A stretch of 64,000 nt of DNA from Bradyrhizobium huanghuaihaiense (GCF_007830635.1 NZ_VLLA01000003.1:186001-250000), one strand, 5' to 3'. Positions 1-19,383 are shown, counted from the first letter of the stretch. Numbers and translations: made by a program. The notes: generated by a model not told the origin, from the sequence alone.

Positions 1-1777
<1,777 letters not shown>

Positions 1778-1810
1778 GGGGTGTTCCTTGCGAGTCCGTT
1801 TGTTTCGCCG

Positions 1811-2296
<486 letters not shown>

Positions 2297-2668
2297 TTAC
2301 TTCGGACGCTTGGCGCCGTACTTCGAACGACGCTGCTTACGGTTCTTGACGCCCTGGGTATCCAGAACGCCGCGGAGGATGTGGTAGCGCACGCCGGGCA
2401 AGTCCTTGACGCGGCCGCCGCGGATCATGACCACCGAGTGCTCCTGGAGGTTATGACCCTCGCCGGGGATGTAGCCGATCACCTCGAAGCCGTTGGTCAG
2501 GCGCACCTTGGCGACCTTACGAAGCGCCGAGTTCGGCTTCTTCGGGGTCGTAGTGTAGACGCGGGTGCAAACACCACGCTTCTGAGGCGACTGCTGCAGC
2601 GCCGGCACCTTCTTGCGCGACTTCTGCACTTCCCGCGGTTGAGCGATCAGCTGGTTGATCGTCGGCAT
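2297..2668 (-). CDS. rpsL: 30S ribosomal protein S12
   Basis: Decoding-centre protein S12, 123 residues from the ATG at 2668 ([13 protein letters not shown]). An in-frame extension of 30 codons exists upstream but is not like S12, so the shorter start is used. Lys43 (in [10 protein letters not shown]) and Lys88 (in [12 protein letters not shown]), the two positions that most often change in streptomycin-resistant mutants, are both wild type. It is the first gene of the str operon. A leader of roughly 430 nt separates it from the best promoter candidate. Confidence 0.97.
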   Translation of the reverse strand: MPTINQLIAQPREVQKSRKKVPALQQSPQKRGVCTRVYTTTPKKPNSALRKVAKVRLTNGFEVIGYIPGEGHNLQEHSVVMIRGGRVKDLPGVRYHILRGVLDTQGVKNRKQRRSKYGAKRPK

Positions 2669-3016
2669 CCTGGCCTTACCCTTTGTTATCGCGGCCCCTT
2701 GCGGATCCGCTGTCTTGCCGCAGCCCGTTGCCGGGACCGCAAATTCTGTTCGGGCCACCCACCCGACGAGGCCGCCTCAGGCGGAACAATCCGCACAAAG
2801 CGAAATTGCGCCAACCGCTCCATCAACGAGCGGAAAGCGTTACGACGCCACAGAGGACCGCAGTTTTCGGGCCAACCAGCGTAAAGCTGCGGCCCGCGCA
2901 CCGAGGTCATGCATCCGAATTCGATCTCAAGAGAACATGCTCAAGAGAACTAGAATCGCACTGGCATTGCCTAGCTATGATCGACAGCGTCTGAGCGGCA
3001 TTCGTCGAGGTTGGTG

Positions 3017-3048
3017 CCTGCCGGACGATCCTAAAAGGATCAGGCAGG
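3017..3048. other. Stem-loop in the rpsL upstream region
   Basis: CCTGCC (3017-3022) pairs with GGCAGG (3043-3048), and GATCC (3027-3031) with GGATC (3037-3041). They are separated by a small internal loop and closed by a TAAAA loop. It lies between the putative rpsL promoter and the gene, so it would be in the 5' leader of the str operon mRNA. No U-run follows, so a terminator is unlikely. Function unknown. Confidence 0.45.
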
Positions 3049-3101
3049 TGGTCCGTACCGACGTTGGCGATGCTCACCGCCTGTCGTTAAGTGAGGCGCT
3101 T

Positions 3102-3128
3102 TCTATAAGTGAGAATCGGTCAAGTCAA
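3102..3128 (-). promoter_or_regulatory. Candidate sigma-70-type promoter of the rpsL operon
   Basis: On the minus strand TTGACT (3123-3128) is followed after 15 nt by TATAGA (3102-3107). A second TTGACC overlaps it downstream. The CTTGAC-rich -35 and TATAG -10 resemble strong alphaproteobacterial promoters for translation genes, although the spacer is shorter than the usual 17. Transcription would begin about 430 nt before the rpsL start codon. Confidence 0.55.
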
Positions 3129-3242
3129 GGTGAAACGACAGTCACAAAGCGCTTCTCGCGCCTGTCGAAATCGAGGTTTACCGCACTCACCGCCCTACGC
3201 CCATATGGGAACGCTGCGCCTGTTCCGCCACCCCAATGCCAC

Positions 3243-3260
3243 ATTATACCCGGGTGTAAT
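3243..3260. promoter_or_regulatory. Near-palindrome with two AT-rich arms, possible operator
   Basis: ATTATACCCGGGTGTAAT is an 18-bp inverted repeat with a single mismatched pair around CCCGGG. It sits 77 nt upstream of the plus-strand oxidoreductase and is also upstream of the minus-strand rpsL promoter. On the minus strand the arm reads GGGTATAATG, a perfect -10 hexamer. It could be an operator for either divergent gene. There is no direct evidence of which. Confidence 0.35.
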
Positions 3261-3306
3261 ATACTTTTATAACCCTTGCTAAGGCTTTTTTTCCTGTTGA
3301 TGCGTC

Positions 3307-3330
3307 AATCTGCCGCCTTAGGCGGAGATT
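3307..3330 (+). promoter_or_regulatory. Hairpin that covers the ribosome binding site of the FAD oxidoreductase
   Basis: AATCT-g-CCGCC-TTA-GGCGG-AGATT folds into a ten-pair stem with one bulged base. The right arm contains the purine-rich GGCGGAG that would be the Shine-Dalgarno sequence for the ATG at 3337. The arrangement would hide the ribosome binding site until the helix opens. This is seen in sequence only; control by temperature, protein or ribosome occupancy is inference. Confidence 0.45.
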
Positions 3331-3336
3331 TGCGCC

Positions 3337-4584
3337 ATGCGGTACACCGACATTGCCATCATCGGCGGGGGATTATCCGGCTCGACCGCCGCCGCGATGC
3401 TCGGCCGCGCCGGCATTTCCGTGGTGCTGATCGATCCGCATGAGACCTATCCGGCGGACTTTCGCGTCGAAAAACTCAGCGGCGAGGTGCAGGTCGAGCG
3501 ATTCCTGAAGACCGGAATCGCAGAATCGGTGCTGCGGCGCGCGACCTATTCGGGCGAGAACTGGATCGCGAGATTCGGCCGGCTGCTCGACAAGGCGCCG
3601 AGCCGGCAGTTCAACATCCTCTACGATTCCCTGGTCAACGCCATCCGCGACGAGATTCCCGCGAGCGTCTGGCGCATTTGCGCCAAGGCAATCGCGGTCG
3701 AGACCAGCGCTGAGCGGCAGAGGATCACGCTCTCAAATGACGAGACCATCTCGGCCCGGCTGGTCGTGCTCGCCAACGGCCTCAATGTTGGCCTGCGCCA
3801 CCAGCTCGGCATCGCGCGGAAAATCGTCAGCGCCTGCCATTCGATCTCGATCGGATTCGACGTGGTCCCGGCCGGCCGGAATGCGTTCGACTTCCCGGCC
3901 CTCACCTACTTTTCGGAGCGGCCCAGCGACCGCATCCCCTACATCACGCTGTTTCCGGTCGGCACGCGGATGCGCGCCAATTTGTTCGTCTATCGCGGCT
4001 TCGACGATCCCTGGCTGCGCGAGCTGCGCCGCGTCCCGGCCGAGACGCTGCATGCCGCCCTGCCCCGGCTCGAGCGCATCACCGGCCCGTTCGACATTCC
4101 CGGCGAGCTGAAGATCCGCCCGGTCGATCTCTATGTGAACGATGCCAGCGGCCAGCCCGGCCTCGTGCTGGTGGGCGATGCCTTCTCGACCTCCTGCCCG
4201 GTCGCCGGGACCGGCTGCGACAAGGTCTTCACCGACGTCGAACGGCTCTGCAACGTCTACATCCCGCGATGGCTGGCCTCCGACGGGATGGATGCTGCCA
4301 AGGTCGCCACGTTCTACGCCGATCCGGTCAAGCGGGCTTGCGACGAATGGTCGGCGGCGAAGGCGTTCGACTTCCGCTCAGTCTCGACTGCGACAAGCCC
4401 CTATTGGACGGCACAGCGCTGGGCACGCTTCATTGCCTGGTCGGTTCAAGGGCTCCTGCGGCCGCTCGGAGGCGCCTTCGATCTGGAGCCGAACTTCCTC
4501 GGTCACTCCTCCTCGTCGTCCTCGTCCTCATCATCCTCGAGGTCGTCTTCATCCTCGTCGTCGTCGCTGTCGTCGTCGGCGTGA
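3337..4584 (+). CDS. FAD-dependent oxidoreductase with poly-serine C-terminus
   Basis: A 415-residue flavoprotein of the broad geranylgeranyl-reductase/aromatic-hydroxylase type. The N-terminal dinucleotide-binding motif is IIGGGLSGSTAA (about residues 8-19) and the second FAD motif is VLVGDAFSTSCPVAGTG (about 277-293). The substrate is unknown. The last 27 or so residues are almost only serine. They are encoded by a TCN repeat that is antisense to the acidic tail of the convergent ABC transporter gene, and the genes overlap by 82 nt. The domain seems complete before the tail, so the serine run may be a by-product of repeat growth in the neighbour. The ATG is 9 nt after GGCGGAG, inside a hairpin. 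Confidence 0.85.
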   Translation: MRYTDIAIIGGGLSGSTAAAMLGRAGISVVLIDPHETYPADFRVEKLSGEVQVERFLKTGIAESVLRRATYSGENWIARFGRLLDKAPSRQFNILYDSLVNAIRDEIPASVWRICAKAIAVETSAERQRITLSNDETISARLVVLANGLNVGLRHQLGIARKIVSACHSISIGFDVVPAGRNAFDFPALTYFSERPSDRIPYITLFPVGTRMRANLFVYRGFDDPWLRELRRVPAETLHAALPRLERITGPFDIPGELKIRPVDLYVNDASGQPGLVLVGDAFSTSCPVAGTGCDKVFTDVERLCNVYIPRWLASDGMDAAKVATFYADPVKRACDEWSAAKAFDFRSVSTATSPYWTAQRWARFIAWSVQGLLRPLGGAFDLEPNFLGHSSSSSSSSSSSRSSSSSSSSLSSSA

Positions 4585-6533
4585 GCCGCTGCGCCGTGCG
4601 GCTGGTGGATCTGGTCGTTCCACAGCTGGCGATAGGTGCCGTTCTTGGCGAGCAGCTCGGCGTGCGAGCCGCGCTCGATCGCCCTGCCCCCTGAAATCAC
4701 GATGATCTCGTCCATCTCGACCACCGAGGTCAGGCGGTGGGTCGACCAGATCATGGTGCGGCCTTTGGCAACCTTGAGCAGCGTGCGGTTGATCGCGGCT
4801 TCCGTGGTCTGGTCGAGCGCCGAGGTGGCCTCGTCCAGCAGCAGCACGGACGGATTGCGGATGATCGCGCGCGCGATCGCGATGCGCTGGCGCTGGCCGC
4901 CCGAGAGCGTATCGCCGCGCTCGCCGACCGGCGTGTCGTAGCGCTGCGGCAGGCTCATGATGTAGCGGTGGATCTCGGCCTTCTTGGCCGCCTCTTCCAC
5001 CTCCGCGTCGGTCGCGCCCTCCTTGCCGAGCCGGATGTTCTCGCGGATCGACATGTTGAACAACATGTTCTCCTGGAACACCACGGCCATGCTCCGGCGC
5101 AACGAATCCAGGGTGACCTTGCGGACATCGACGCCGTCGATGGTGACACGCCCCTCGTCCGGCACGTACAGCCGCAGGATCAGGTTGAGCAGCGTGCTCT
5201 TGCCCGAGCCCGAGGGGCCGACGATGGCGATGCTCTTGCCGACGTTCAGCTTGAGGCTGAGATTGTCCAGCACCGGCGTCTGGCTGCCCTCGTACTGGAA
5301 GGTGACGCGGTCGAAGGTGATGTCGTGGGTGATGCGCGGCAGGTCGGGTGCGCCGGGCCGATCGGCGCCGCGGGTCGGCTCGTCGAGCAGCTCCTGGATG
5401 TGCCGGATCGCGGCAGCCGAGGAGATCGACACCGGGATGAAATGCATCACGTGGGCGATGTTGTAGGAGACCTCCCAGAACGCGCTCTCGAAGGTGACGA
5501 AGGTGCCGATGGTGATCTGGCCCTTGGTCGCCAGATAGGCACCGATCGCGAGCACCACGAGGTGCAGCATCAAGACCGAGATGGTGACCGTCCGCTCCAC
5601 CATGGTCGACAGGAACGCGGCCGAGGCGATCCTGTTACGGGTCTCGTCGTTGCGGAAGCTGAAGAAGCCGAACATCTTGCGCTGCAGGCTGAACGCCTTG
5701 ATCACGGCCTGCGCGCCGATGTTCTCCTGCACCATGCCGAGCAGCGCGGCTTCGTTCTGCTTCTGCTCGTAATTGGCCTGCACCGCCTTCGGAGTGAGGA
5801 TGCGCGGGCCGATCAGCGTGATCGGAAACACCAGCAGCGCGACCGCCGCGAGCTGCCAGTTCAGGAACACCATCAGGATGATGCCGGCGATCAATTCCAG
5901 GAACGGCAGCGCCGCGCTGTTGGCGAAGGTTTTGACCGAGCCTTCGAAGGCCGAGAGGTCGACCGAGAAGCGCGACAGGATCTCGCCGCGCTTGGTGCGG
6001 CCGAAATAGGCTGCCGGCAGGTCCTGGACGTGCTCGAACAGGCGCTTGCGCACGTCGGAGATGATGCAGGCCGCCAGCCGCGCGTCCCAGCGCTCGTACC
6101 AGACCGCGACGATCGAGGTGAAGATGCCGGCGGCCGCAAGCACGCCGAGGATCTTGTACAGCGCCTGGAAATCCTCCTCGCCGAGCGCGTCGTCGATCAG
6201 GTACTTCAGGCTGAGCGGCATGATGACGTTGAACAGCGTCTCGACGACGACGCCGAACGCCACGAATGACAGCATCCGCTTGTAGTTGGTCAGATAGGGC
6301 TTGACGAAACCCAGGATGGTCGCGAGCGCGCCGGCGGCCTCGCGCGCGGTAAAGACGACGAGGTCCTCGTCCTCATCATCGTCGTCGAGCTCCAGCTCGT
6401 CATCCTCCTCGCCTTCGTCGTCCGCGTCGTCTTCGAGATCGGGCTTGGCGGCGGAGGCGAGCTTGTCGTCGAGCTCGGCCGCCTCTTCGGCGGCGAGCTT
6501 CTGTTTGTCGGGCGAAAGAGGCTTGGACGCCAT
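4503..6533 (-). CDS. ABC exporter half-transporter (permease-ATPase fusion) with acidic ends
   Basis: Type I exporter of 676 residues, a membrane domain followed by a nucleotide-binding domain. It would work as a dimer in the inner membrane; the substrate is unknown. Counting from the ATG at 6533: about six membrane segments between residues 80 and 375, Walker [10 protein letters not shown] at 439-447, signature LSGGQ at 543-547, Walker B VLLLDE at 563-568 and H-loop His599. An upstream in-frame start at 6578 lacks a ribosome site, so [10 protein letters not shown] is preferred. Residues 18-57 and the last 25 residues are extremely rich in Asp and Glu, which is unusual for the family. The gene is convergent with and overlaps the flavoprotein gene. 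Confidence 0.88.
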   Translation of the reverse strand: MASKPLSPDKQKLAAEEAAELDDKLASAAKPDLEDDADDEGEEDDELELDDDDEDEDLVVFTAREAAGALATILGFVKPYLTNYKRMLSFVAFGVVVETLFNVIMPLSLKYLIDDALGEEDFQALYKILGVLAAAGIFTSIVAVWYERWDARLAACIISDVRKRLFEHVQDLPAAYFGRTKRGEILSRFSVDLSAFEGSVKTFANSAALPFLELIAGIILMVFLNWQLAAVALLVFPITLIGPRILTPKAVQANYEQKQNEAALLGMVQENIGAQAVIKAFSLQRKMFGFFSFRNDETRNRIASAAFLSTMVERTVTISVLMLHLVVLAIGAYLATKGQITIGTFVTFESAFWEVSYNIAHVMHFIPVSISSAAAIRHIQELLDEPTRGADRPGAPDLPRITHDITFDRVTFQYEGSQTPVLDNLSLKLNVGKSIAIVGPSGSGKSTLLNLILRLYVPDEGRVTIDGVDVRKVTLDSLRRSMAVVFQENMLFNMSIRENIRLGKEGATDAEVEEAAKKAEIHRYIMSLPQRYDTPVGERGDTLSGGQRQRIAIARAIIRNPSVLLLDEATSALDQTTEAAINRTLLKVAKGRTMIWSTHRLTSVVEMDEIIVISGGRAIERGSHAELLAKNGTYRQLWNDQIHQPHGAAAHADDDSDDDEDEDDLEDDEDEDDEEE
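4504..4582. repeat. TCN trinucleotide repeat coding acidic residues on one strand and serine on the other
   Basis: A run of TCC/TCG/TCA triplets on the plus strand (GAN on the minus strand). It encodes the Asp/Glu tail of the ABC exporter on the minus strand and the poly-Ser tail of the flavoprotein on the plus strand. Length changes by whole triplets would keep both frames open. Confidence 0.75.
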
Positions 6534-6581
6534 GAAACCAACCGATGCTGACGGCCGGCATGACCGCAGAGAAAGCATGAA

Positions 6582-6599
6582 ATAGCGGAGCGCCGCTAT
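6582..6599. other. Perfect 7-bp stem-loop upstream of the ABC exporter
   Basis: ATAGCGG (6582-6588) and CCGCTAT (6593-6599) flank an AGCG loop. It lies about 50 nt upstream of the ABC exporter start and so would be in its leader or promoter region. Role unknown. Confidence 0.35.
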
Positions 6600-6624
6600 C
6601 GCACCGATTCTATGCGATCACGAT

Positions 6625-6651
6625 GAATTCGGCAAAGCAATTGGCGAATTC
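6625..6651. other. Inverted repeat between the exporter and the FAD/methyltransferase gene
   Basis: GAATTCG (6625-6631) and CGAATTC (6645-6651) form perfect arms around a 13-nt loop, 16 nt after the stop codon of the minus-strand gene that ends at 6667. It could be a weak terminator for that gene or an operator for the exporter. No U-run is present. Confidence 0.3.
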
Positions 6652-6666
6652 ACCCGATCTTAAGGG

Positions 6667-8727
6667 CTAGTCGTCGTCCTCGTCCTCGACCTTGTCGAAG
6701 AACGAATAACGCAAAGAGTCCGCGTCGGCATACCACTGGCCCGGGCCCTTGCCCGCGGCAAGCGTCGCCTCCCAGAGCGCATCGGTGCAGTCCTTGCGGT
6801 GCATCGACAGATCGAAGCCGTTGCCGAAGAACAGCTCGGACCATTCCCACCAGGTGCCGAGCTTCTTGACCCCGCGCAGCAGGTCGTAACGGTCGATCAG
6901 AGCCGGCGCCATGTCGGAGGTGACCGAGCCGAACACGAGGCCGGTCTTGACCACGCGGTTGAGCTCGCGGATCGCGCGGACCACCTGCTTCGGAGCAACG
7001 TGGCAGAGGCTGGTCTCGAACACGAAATCGAAGCTGCCGTCCTTGAACGGCATGTCGGTGATCGACCCGAGCTTGTTGTATTTCTTCAGCGCCTTCGGCG
7101 TTTTGGCATGGATGGCACGGTTGCTCTCGATGCCCCAGGCATCAATGCCGCGCTCGCGCAGCGCGCCGACCAGTTCCCCACTCGCCGCGCCCGCAACAAG
7201 AAGCTTGGAGCCCTTGGCCTTGCCCCAGACGATGCCGATCAGCTTTGTCAGGTAGTCGGGATCGGTGAAGTGCTGCCACGCCTCGCCGTAGGGACCGAGA
7301 CCGCGATAGTTCTCGAAATAGTCGCGGTCGATCTTGTCGGAGAGTGGCTGGTCCTCCTGCGCGCGTTCGCGGCGCAGGCGCATCATCTCGGTCAGGATGA
7401 TGTCGGTAGCCGCATCCGAGGAGTCGAGCAGGCCGTTCAGGGTCGAGTCGAACAGATAGTCGCCGACCACGACGATGCCGGGATGTTCCTTCGGCTCGGG
7501 CCGGTGATTGGTCATGACGTCGCGCACGGGCAGACCACCCGGCAGCGCATTCACCGACGACAGCCAGCGATGGATCTTGCCTTCCATGACATGCGCGCGC
7601 GCATCGCCGAGCGAAGCCGGCAGCGATTTCAGCGCGGCATCGATCAGCTCCTGATCGGACAGATTGGCGAAGGCCAGCGCGTCGGAACCGGGGATCAGCC
7701 AGTTCAGCACGCCATGCTTGCCGACGTCGTGACGCGCGCCCTCATTGTAGACGCAGCAGCCGCCGAAGGCTTCCGACATGAACCAGGCGCCCGGAATCTT
7801 CTCGCCCCAGAACGGCTCGTCGAACAGGATCGAGACCCGCAGATAGTGCGCCGGACGGTCGAAATAGGAGACGTGCTTGACCATCGACTTGCGCAGCTGC
7901 TCGCCTTCCCACCCCATGGTGGCGAGCCAGGAATGCGGCAGGCAGACCAGCACGAGGTCGAAGTCGCGCGTCTCCGGGCCCTTGCCGTTCATCATCTTGA
8001 GCTGGTAGCGGCCGGTCGGCGCCTTGCCGACGGTCAGCACGCGGTGATTGAGCTCGATGTCGGCATTGACCTCCGACTGCAGGCACTCGATCAGCTGCTC
8101 GTTGCCGTTCTGGATGGAATAGAGGCCGATATAGCCGTCGACGTCCATCAAGTAGTTCTTGAGCGCGTTGAGGCCGTTGGTGTTGTGGCTTTCGGTCGCG
8201 ATGTCCGAGCGCGCCATCACCTTGAAGAAGCGCTTTGCGGTCTCGTCCTCGACCTCCTCGTCGAGCACCTGCTCGGCGGTCTTGTAGGCCCAGGGATTCT
8301 CGTTGTCGTGCGCCCCGACGCCTTCGTAATATTCGATCGGCGACATCATCTCGGTGCAGCGCTGGCGGAACGCCTCGATCGCGGCCGCGGTCTTGGCGCC
8401 GTATTTGCGGCGCATGCCGGGCACGTCGTTGAGCAGCTCGCCGCCGAACTGCACCTGCTCGGCGTCCATCGGAATCGTTTGCAGGCCGAAATGCTGGATC
8501 AGCTCGCGCAGTGGATCCGGACCGGTCATCGAGTAGTCGTAGATCTCGGCAACGCCGGCCTCGTACATCGCGGGCGCAGAATCGAATTTGCGTGTGACAA
8601 TCTTGCCGCCGAGCCGGTCGGACGCTTCGTATATGGTGACGCGGCAGAGGTCGCCGAGCTTACGCTTCAGATACCAGGCGCTCATCAGCCCGCCGGGGCC
8701 GCCGCCTACGATTGCGAGATCAAGCAT
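6667..8727 (-). CDS. Flavin amine oxidase-like protein fused to a SAM methyltransferase
   Basis: A 686-residue two-domain protein. The N-terminal two thirds are an FAD-dependent amine-oxidase/desaturase-like domain with the Rossmann motif VGGGPGGLMSAWYL (about residues 7-20). The last 180 residues form a class I methyltransferase. There LLVAGAASGEL (509-519) is the glycine-rich SAM motif, and FDFVFETSLCHV resembles the post-motif region of Methyltransf_11 proteins. Substrate and pathway are unknown. The ATG at 8727 follows GGAACGG. The C-terminus ends KVEDEDDD, a third acidic tail in this locus. It sits between rpoC and the ABC exporter on the same strand. Confidence 0.85.
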   Translation of the reverse strand: MLDLAIVGGGPGGLMSAWYLKRKLGDLCRVTIYEASDRLGGKIVTRKFDSAPAMYEAGVAEIYDYSMTGPDPLRELIQHFGLQTIPMDAEQVQFGGELLNDVPGMRRKYGAKTAAAIEAFRQRCTEMMSPIEYYEGVGAHDNENPWAYKTAEQVLDEEVEDETAKRFFKVMARSDIATESHNTNGLNALKNYLMDVDGYIGLYSIQNGNEQLIECLQSEVNADIELNHRVLTVGKAPTGRYQLKMMNGKGPETRDFDLVLVCLPHSWLATMGWEGEQLRKSMVKHVSYFDRPAHYLRVSILFDEPFWGEKIPGAWFMSEAFGGCCVYNEGARHDVGKHGVLNWLIPGSDALAFANLSDQELIDAALKSLPASLGDARAHVMEGKIHRWLSSVNALPGGLPVRDVMTNHRPEPKEHPGIVVVGDYLFDSTLNGLLDSSDAATDIILTEMMRLRRERAQEDQPLSDKIDRDYFENYRGLGPYGEAWQHFTDPDYLTKLIGIVWGKAKGSKLLVAGAASGELVGALRERGIDAWGIESNRAIHAKTPKALKKYNKLGSITDMPFKDGSFDFVFETSLCHVAPKQVVRAIRELNRVVKTGLVFGSVTSDMAPALIDRYDLLRGVKKLGTWWEWSELFFGNGFDLSMHRKDCTDALWEATLAAGKGPGQWYADADSLRYSFFDKVEDEDDD

Positions 8728-8863
8728 ATCCGTTCCGTGGTCTCCGGCCCTGCCCCCGTCACGGGATCCACCGGTCTAAGCTCCCCTAGCAGAAGCGCTT
8801 TTGCGTCTGAAGGAAAGATGAACAAAGGTTGATCCTGCACCGCAGCAAGCAAACAAAGCAGCA

Positions 8864-8889
8864 AAAAGGCCGGCTTGCGCCGGCCTTTT
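8864..8889 (-). terminator. Rho-independent terminator of rpoC
   Basis: GGCCGGC (8868-8874), loop TTGC, GCCGGCC (8879-8885), extended by AAAA/TTTT on both sides. On the minus strand the GC stem is followed by TTTTT, 31 nt after the rpoC stop. It is symmetrical and could stop transcription from either side. Confidence 0.88.
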
Positions 8890-8920
8890 CATTGTCCTCG
8901 GTATTCCTACGGATGAACGA

Positions 8921-13117
<4,197 letters not shown>

Positions 13118-13210
13118 CGTCTTCTCCTCGCGTGCCGGTCGCCTCCGGCCGCAAATTCGAAAATCACTCGAGCACGGCGCCCTGCCCTCAAGGCCTCGGG
13201 AGGGGCGCCA

Positions 13211-13235
13211 ATGCCCGGCCGCGAAGGCCGGGCAT
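13211..13235. other. Perfect 10-bp hairpin between rpoB and rpoC
   Basis: ATGCCCGGCC (13211-13220), loop GCGAA, GGCCGGGCAT (13226-13235). It starts 12 nt after the rpoB stop on the minus strand. With no U-run it is more likely an mRNA processing or stability element between the two subunit genes than a terminator. Confidence 0.55.
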
Positions 13236-13246
13236 GAAAGGTCGAA

Positions 13247-17365
<4,119 letters not shown>

Positions 17366-17846
17366 CGTGGCCTCTCATTTCGTCGCCCGCTGTGGGCGCG
17401 CCGTCCGGAACGCGGCTGCCACCGCTCCCCGGGTTGAATTTTTCGAACCCGTTTTTGGGGCCGGAAACTCAGGTTCAGGCGGGAATGTCCTGAATCTGTT
17501 CTTCAGACCTTCAAAACGCAAAACGACGCGCGGGGCGCTGGTGTGCGCGCCCGCCCGTCACAACGATCGTCTTCACGGACTGCAAAAGCCCGAAATAGCC
17601 TGCTCTCCCAACGGCTTCCAGGGAAATCCGGCCTCCCTGCCCACCGCGCTTTCGTGCTGCCGACCCGATATGGGGCGACAATAGTGCAGATTCGAGGGAC
17701 AAACCCTCAAATCCCCACACTTTTTCGTGTTCGGCCCGCGTCGGATCGTTCCGTCGCACGCCTTTTGCATCCGGTCCACCCTCTCGAGGGGACCAGGATC
17801 CCGGGCTGAGCCGACGCTCGCCCGGGATCCCGCCAGTAAGCAGTGC
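17366..17846 (-). other. rplL-rpoB intergenic region, no gene seen
   Basis: 480 nt between the rplL stop and the rpoB start. It holds a short hairpin GAGGG-ACAAA-CCCTC (17694-17708) and a larger one listed separately. No clear TTGAC/TATAAT pair was found on the minus strand, so rpoBC may largely depend on read-through from rplJL, as in other bacteria. Overlapping ORFs here show no protein-like features. Confidence 0.5.
17796..17830 (-). terminator. Hairpin after rplL, possible partial terminator or processing site
   Basis: GGATCCCGGGC (17796-17806) and GCCCGGGATCC (17820-17830) form a perfect 11-bp stem around a 13-nt loop, 16 nt after the rplL stop. There is no U-run. The location is where E. 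coli carries an attenuator and an RNase III site that set the ratio of L7/L12 to polymerase; whether this hairpin does the same is inference. Confidence 0.5.
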
Positions 17847-18224
17847 TTACTTGAGCTCGACCTTGGCGCCAGCCTTCTCGATCTGGGCCTTGATCTTCTC
17901 GGCTTCTTCCTTGTTCACACCTTCCTTCAGCGGCTTCGGAGCACCCTCAACGAGGTCCTTTGCTTCCTTGAGGCCGAGGCCGGTGATGGCGCGGACTTCC
18001 TTGATGACCTCGATCTTCTTCTCGCCGGCGGAGGCGAGAACGACCGTGAACTCGGTCTTCTCTTCAGCCGGAGCGGCGGCAGCGCCACCACCAGCCGGGC
18101 CGGCCACGGCGACAGCCGCGGCAGCCGAAACGCCCCACTTCTCTTCGAGGAGCTTCGCGAGTTCAGCGGCTTCGAGCACGGTGAGGCTCGAGAGGTCGTC
18201 AACGATCTTCTGCAAGTCAGCCAT
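17847..18224 (-). CDS. rplL: 50S ribosomal protein L7/L12
   Basis: Stalk protein that recruits translation factors, 125 residues. It has the N-terminal dimerisation helices ([20 protein letters not shown]), an Ala/Gly/Pro-rich flexible hinge near residues 38-53 and the conserved C-terminal domain with [20 protein letters not shown]. It follows rplJ by 54 nt and forms the L10-L12 stalk pair. Confidence 0.98.
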   Translation of the reverse strand: MADLQKIVDDLSSLTVLEAAELAKLLEEKWGVSAAAAVAVAGPAGGGAAAAPAEEKTEFTVVLASAGEKKIEVIKEVRAITGLGLKEAKDLVEGAPKPLKEGVNKEEAEKIKAQIEKAGAKVELK

Positions 18225-18278
18225 TGTTCAGTTTCCTTAGGTGTAAGTCTGGTTCGGGTTTGAGTTTTGCGAAGGGCG

Positions 18279-18797
18279 TCAGGCCGCTTCGCCCTTTGAG
18301 GCATGAGCCTGGATGACGCGCGCGAGCTTGCCCGCGGGCGCGTTGGCGAGCTGAGCGATCTTGGTCGCCGGGGCCACAAGCAGGCCGACGATCTTGCCGC
18401 GCAGTTCGTCAAGCGACGGCAGCGAGGCAAGCGCCTTCACGCCGTCGACATTCAGGACGGTCTTCCCCATCGAGCCGCCAACGATGACGAACTTTTCGTT
18501 CGCCTTGGCGAATTCGACGGCGACCTTTGGCGCCGCTACCGGATCGTTCGAAGTGGCGATCACGGTCGGTCCCTTCAGCATGGGGCCGATGGCAACGACG
18601 TCAGTGCCTTCAAGAGCAATTTTGGCGAGACGGTTCTTCGAGACCTTCACCGATGCACCCGCCTGCTTCATCTGCTGGCGCAGCTTCTGCATCTGGGCGA
18701 CGGTGAGGCCGGAATATTGAGCAACGATCGCGACGCTCGTGGCCTTGAAGACCCCATTGAGCTGTTCGACCGCGTCCTTTTTTGCCGCTCGTTCCAC
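18279..18797 (-). CDS. rplJ: 50S ribosomal protein L10
   Basis: Stalk base protein that binds 23S rRNA and carries L7/L12 dimers. A GTG at 18797 gives 172 residues beginning (V)[16 protein letters not shown], the typical alphaproteobacterial N-terminus. It is preceded by GGAAAGAG. The frame is open for 38 more codons upstream, but that extension is not L10-like. [14 protein letters not shown] and the C-terminal L12-binding helix ([12 protein letters not shown]) are present. Confidence 0.95.
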   Translation of the reverse strand: MERAAKKDAVEQLNGVFKATSVAIVAQYSGLTVAQMQKLRQQMKQAGASVKVSKNRLAKIALEGTDVVAIGPMLKGPTVIATSNDPVAAPKVAVEFAKANEKFVIVGGSMGKTVLNVDGVKALASLPSLDELRGKIVGLLVAPATKIAQLANAPAGKLARVIQAHASKGEAA

Positions 18798-19383
18798 AGC
18801 AAGCTCTTTCCGGTTGGCAGTCTTCGCGAAAAGCGGGACCGCCGGGTTGCACCCATCGTCCCGCCCAAACCTGAACCTCCGGGTCAAAAACCCTTCGGAC
18901 ACGCCGGGCAAGACGACAATTCAAAGCCTGCCCTCCGGGAGCCCCTGAAAGGCCCACGGCGTGTCGAGGTCCGAACCAGACCCGTTTCGCGAAGCCAGCC
19001 CTTAAAGCTGGATGCGAAGTGAAATCCGGTCTTCACCCGTCTATGCAGGCCATGCGATTAAGCCGTTGAGAAATCGAAATTTCCCGCGAGCGCCTGCAGT
19101 CTTGGACAGGACAAGGTCAGCCGGCGAACCGTCCGACCTCTGCCCGCATCCCAGCCAACCGACGGATTTTCCTTCCTTTTCGGGCAAATCCTTGCGGACG
19201 TCCTGAAAAGGAATGATCTCCTGTCGCGTCGGGTTTTCGGAATGCGTGCACGAACGCGCCAGCCGAGGCCGGCACGTCCGGAGGCGGTTCTTTAACCGCT
19301 CCGGGCCTGCTTGCCAAGAGCAAAATTCACACCAGTTCCAATCTGTTGCCGACCGGGCTTGAGATGGCCAAACAAGGACCGAT
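18798..19383 (-). promoter_or_regulatory. rplJ upstream region with candidate L10 leader folds
   Basis: 586 nt with no convincing gene. Several stems lie within 220 nt of the rplJ start: GCGGGAC/GTCCCGC (18833-18839 with 18858-18864), GGGT/ACCC (18881-18893) and CCAGC/GCTGG (18995-19011). L10 represses its own operon through such a leader in many bacteria, so an L10-leader element is plausible here but was not verified by alignment. No clear promoter hexamers were found. Confidence 0.4.
19278..19304 (-). terminator. Stem-loop after the 2-hydroxyacid dehydrogenase gene
   Basis: CCGGA-g-GCGGTT, loop CTTT, AACCGC-TCCGG: an 11-pair stem with one bulge, 80 nt downstream of the dehydrogenase stop on the minus strand. 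It lacks a U-run, so termination strength is uncertain. Confidence 0.4.

Noticed and set aside
2655..3272. Plus-strand frame upstream of the flavoprotein
   Set aside because: Overlaps the rpsL start and promoter region, has skewed composition and no ribosome site.
3270..3295. CCTTGCTAAGG followed by a T-run as a terminator
   Set aside because: The stem is only four pairs; there is no gene end just upstream on the plus strand.
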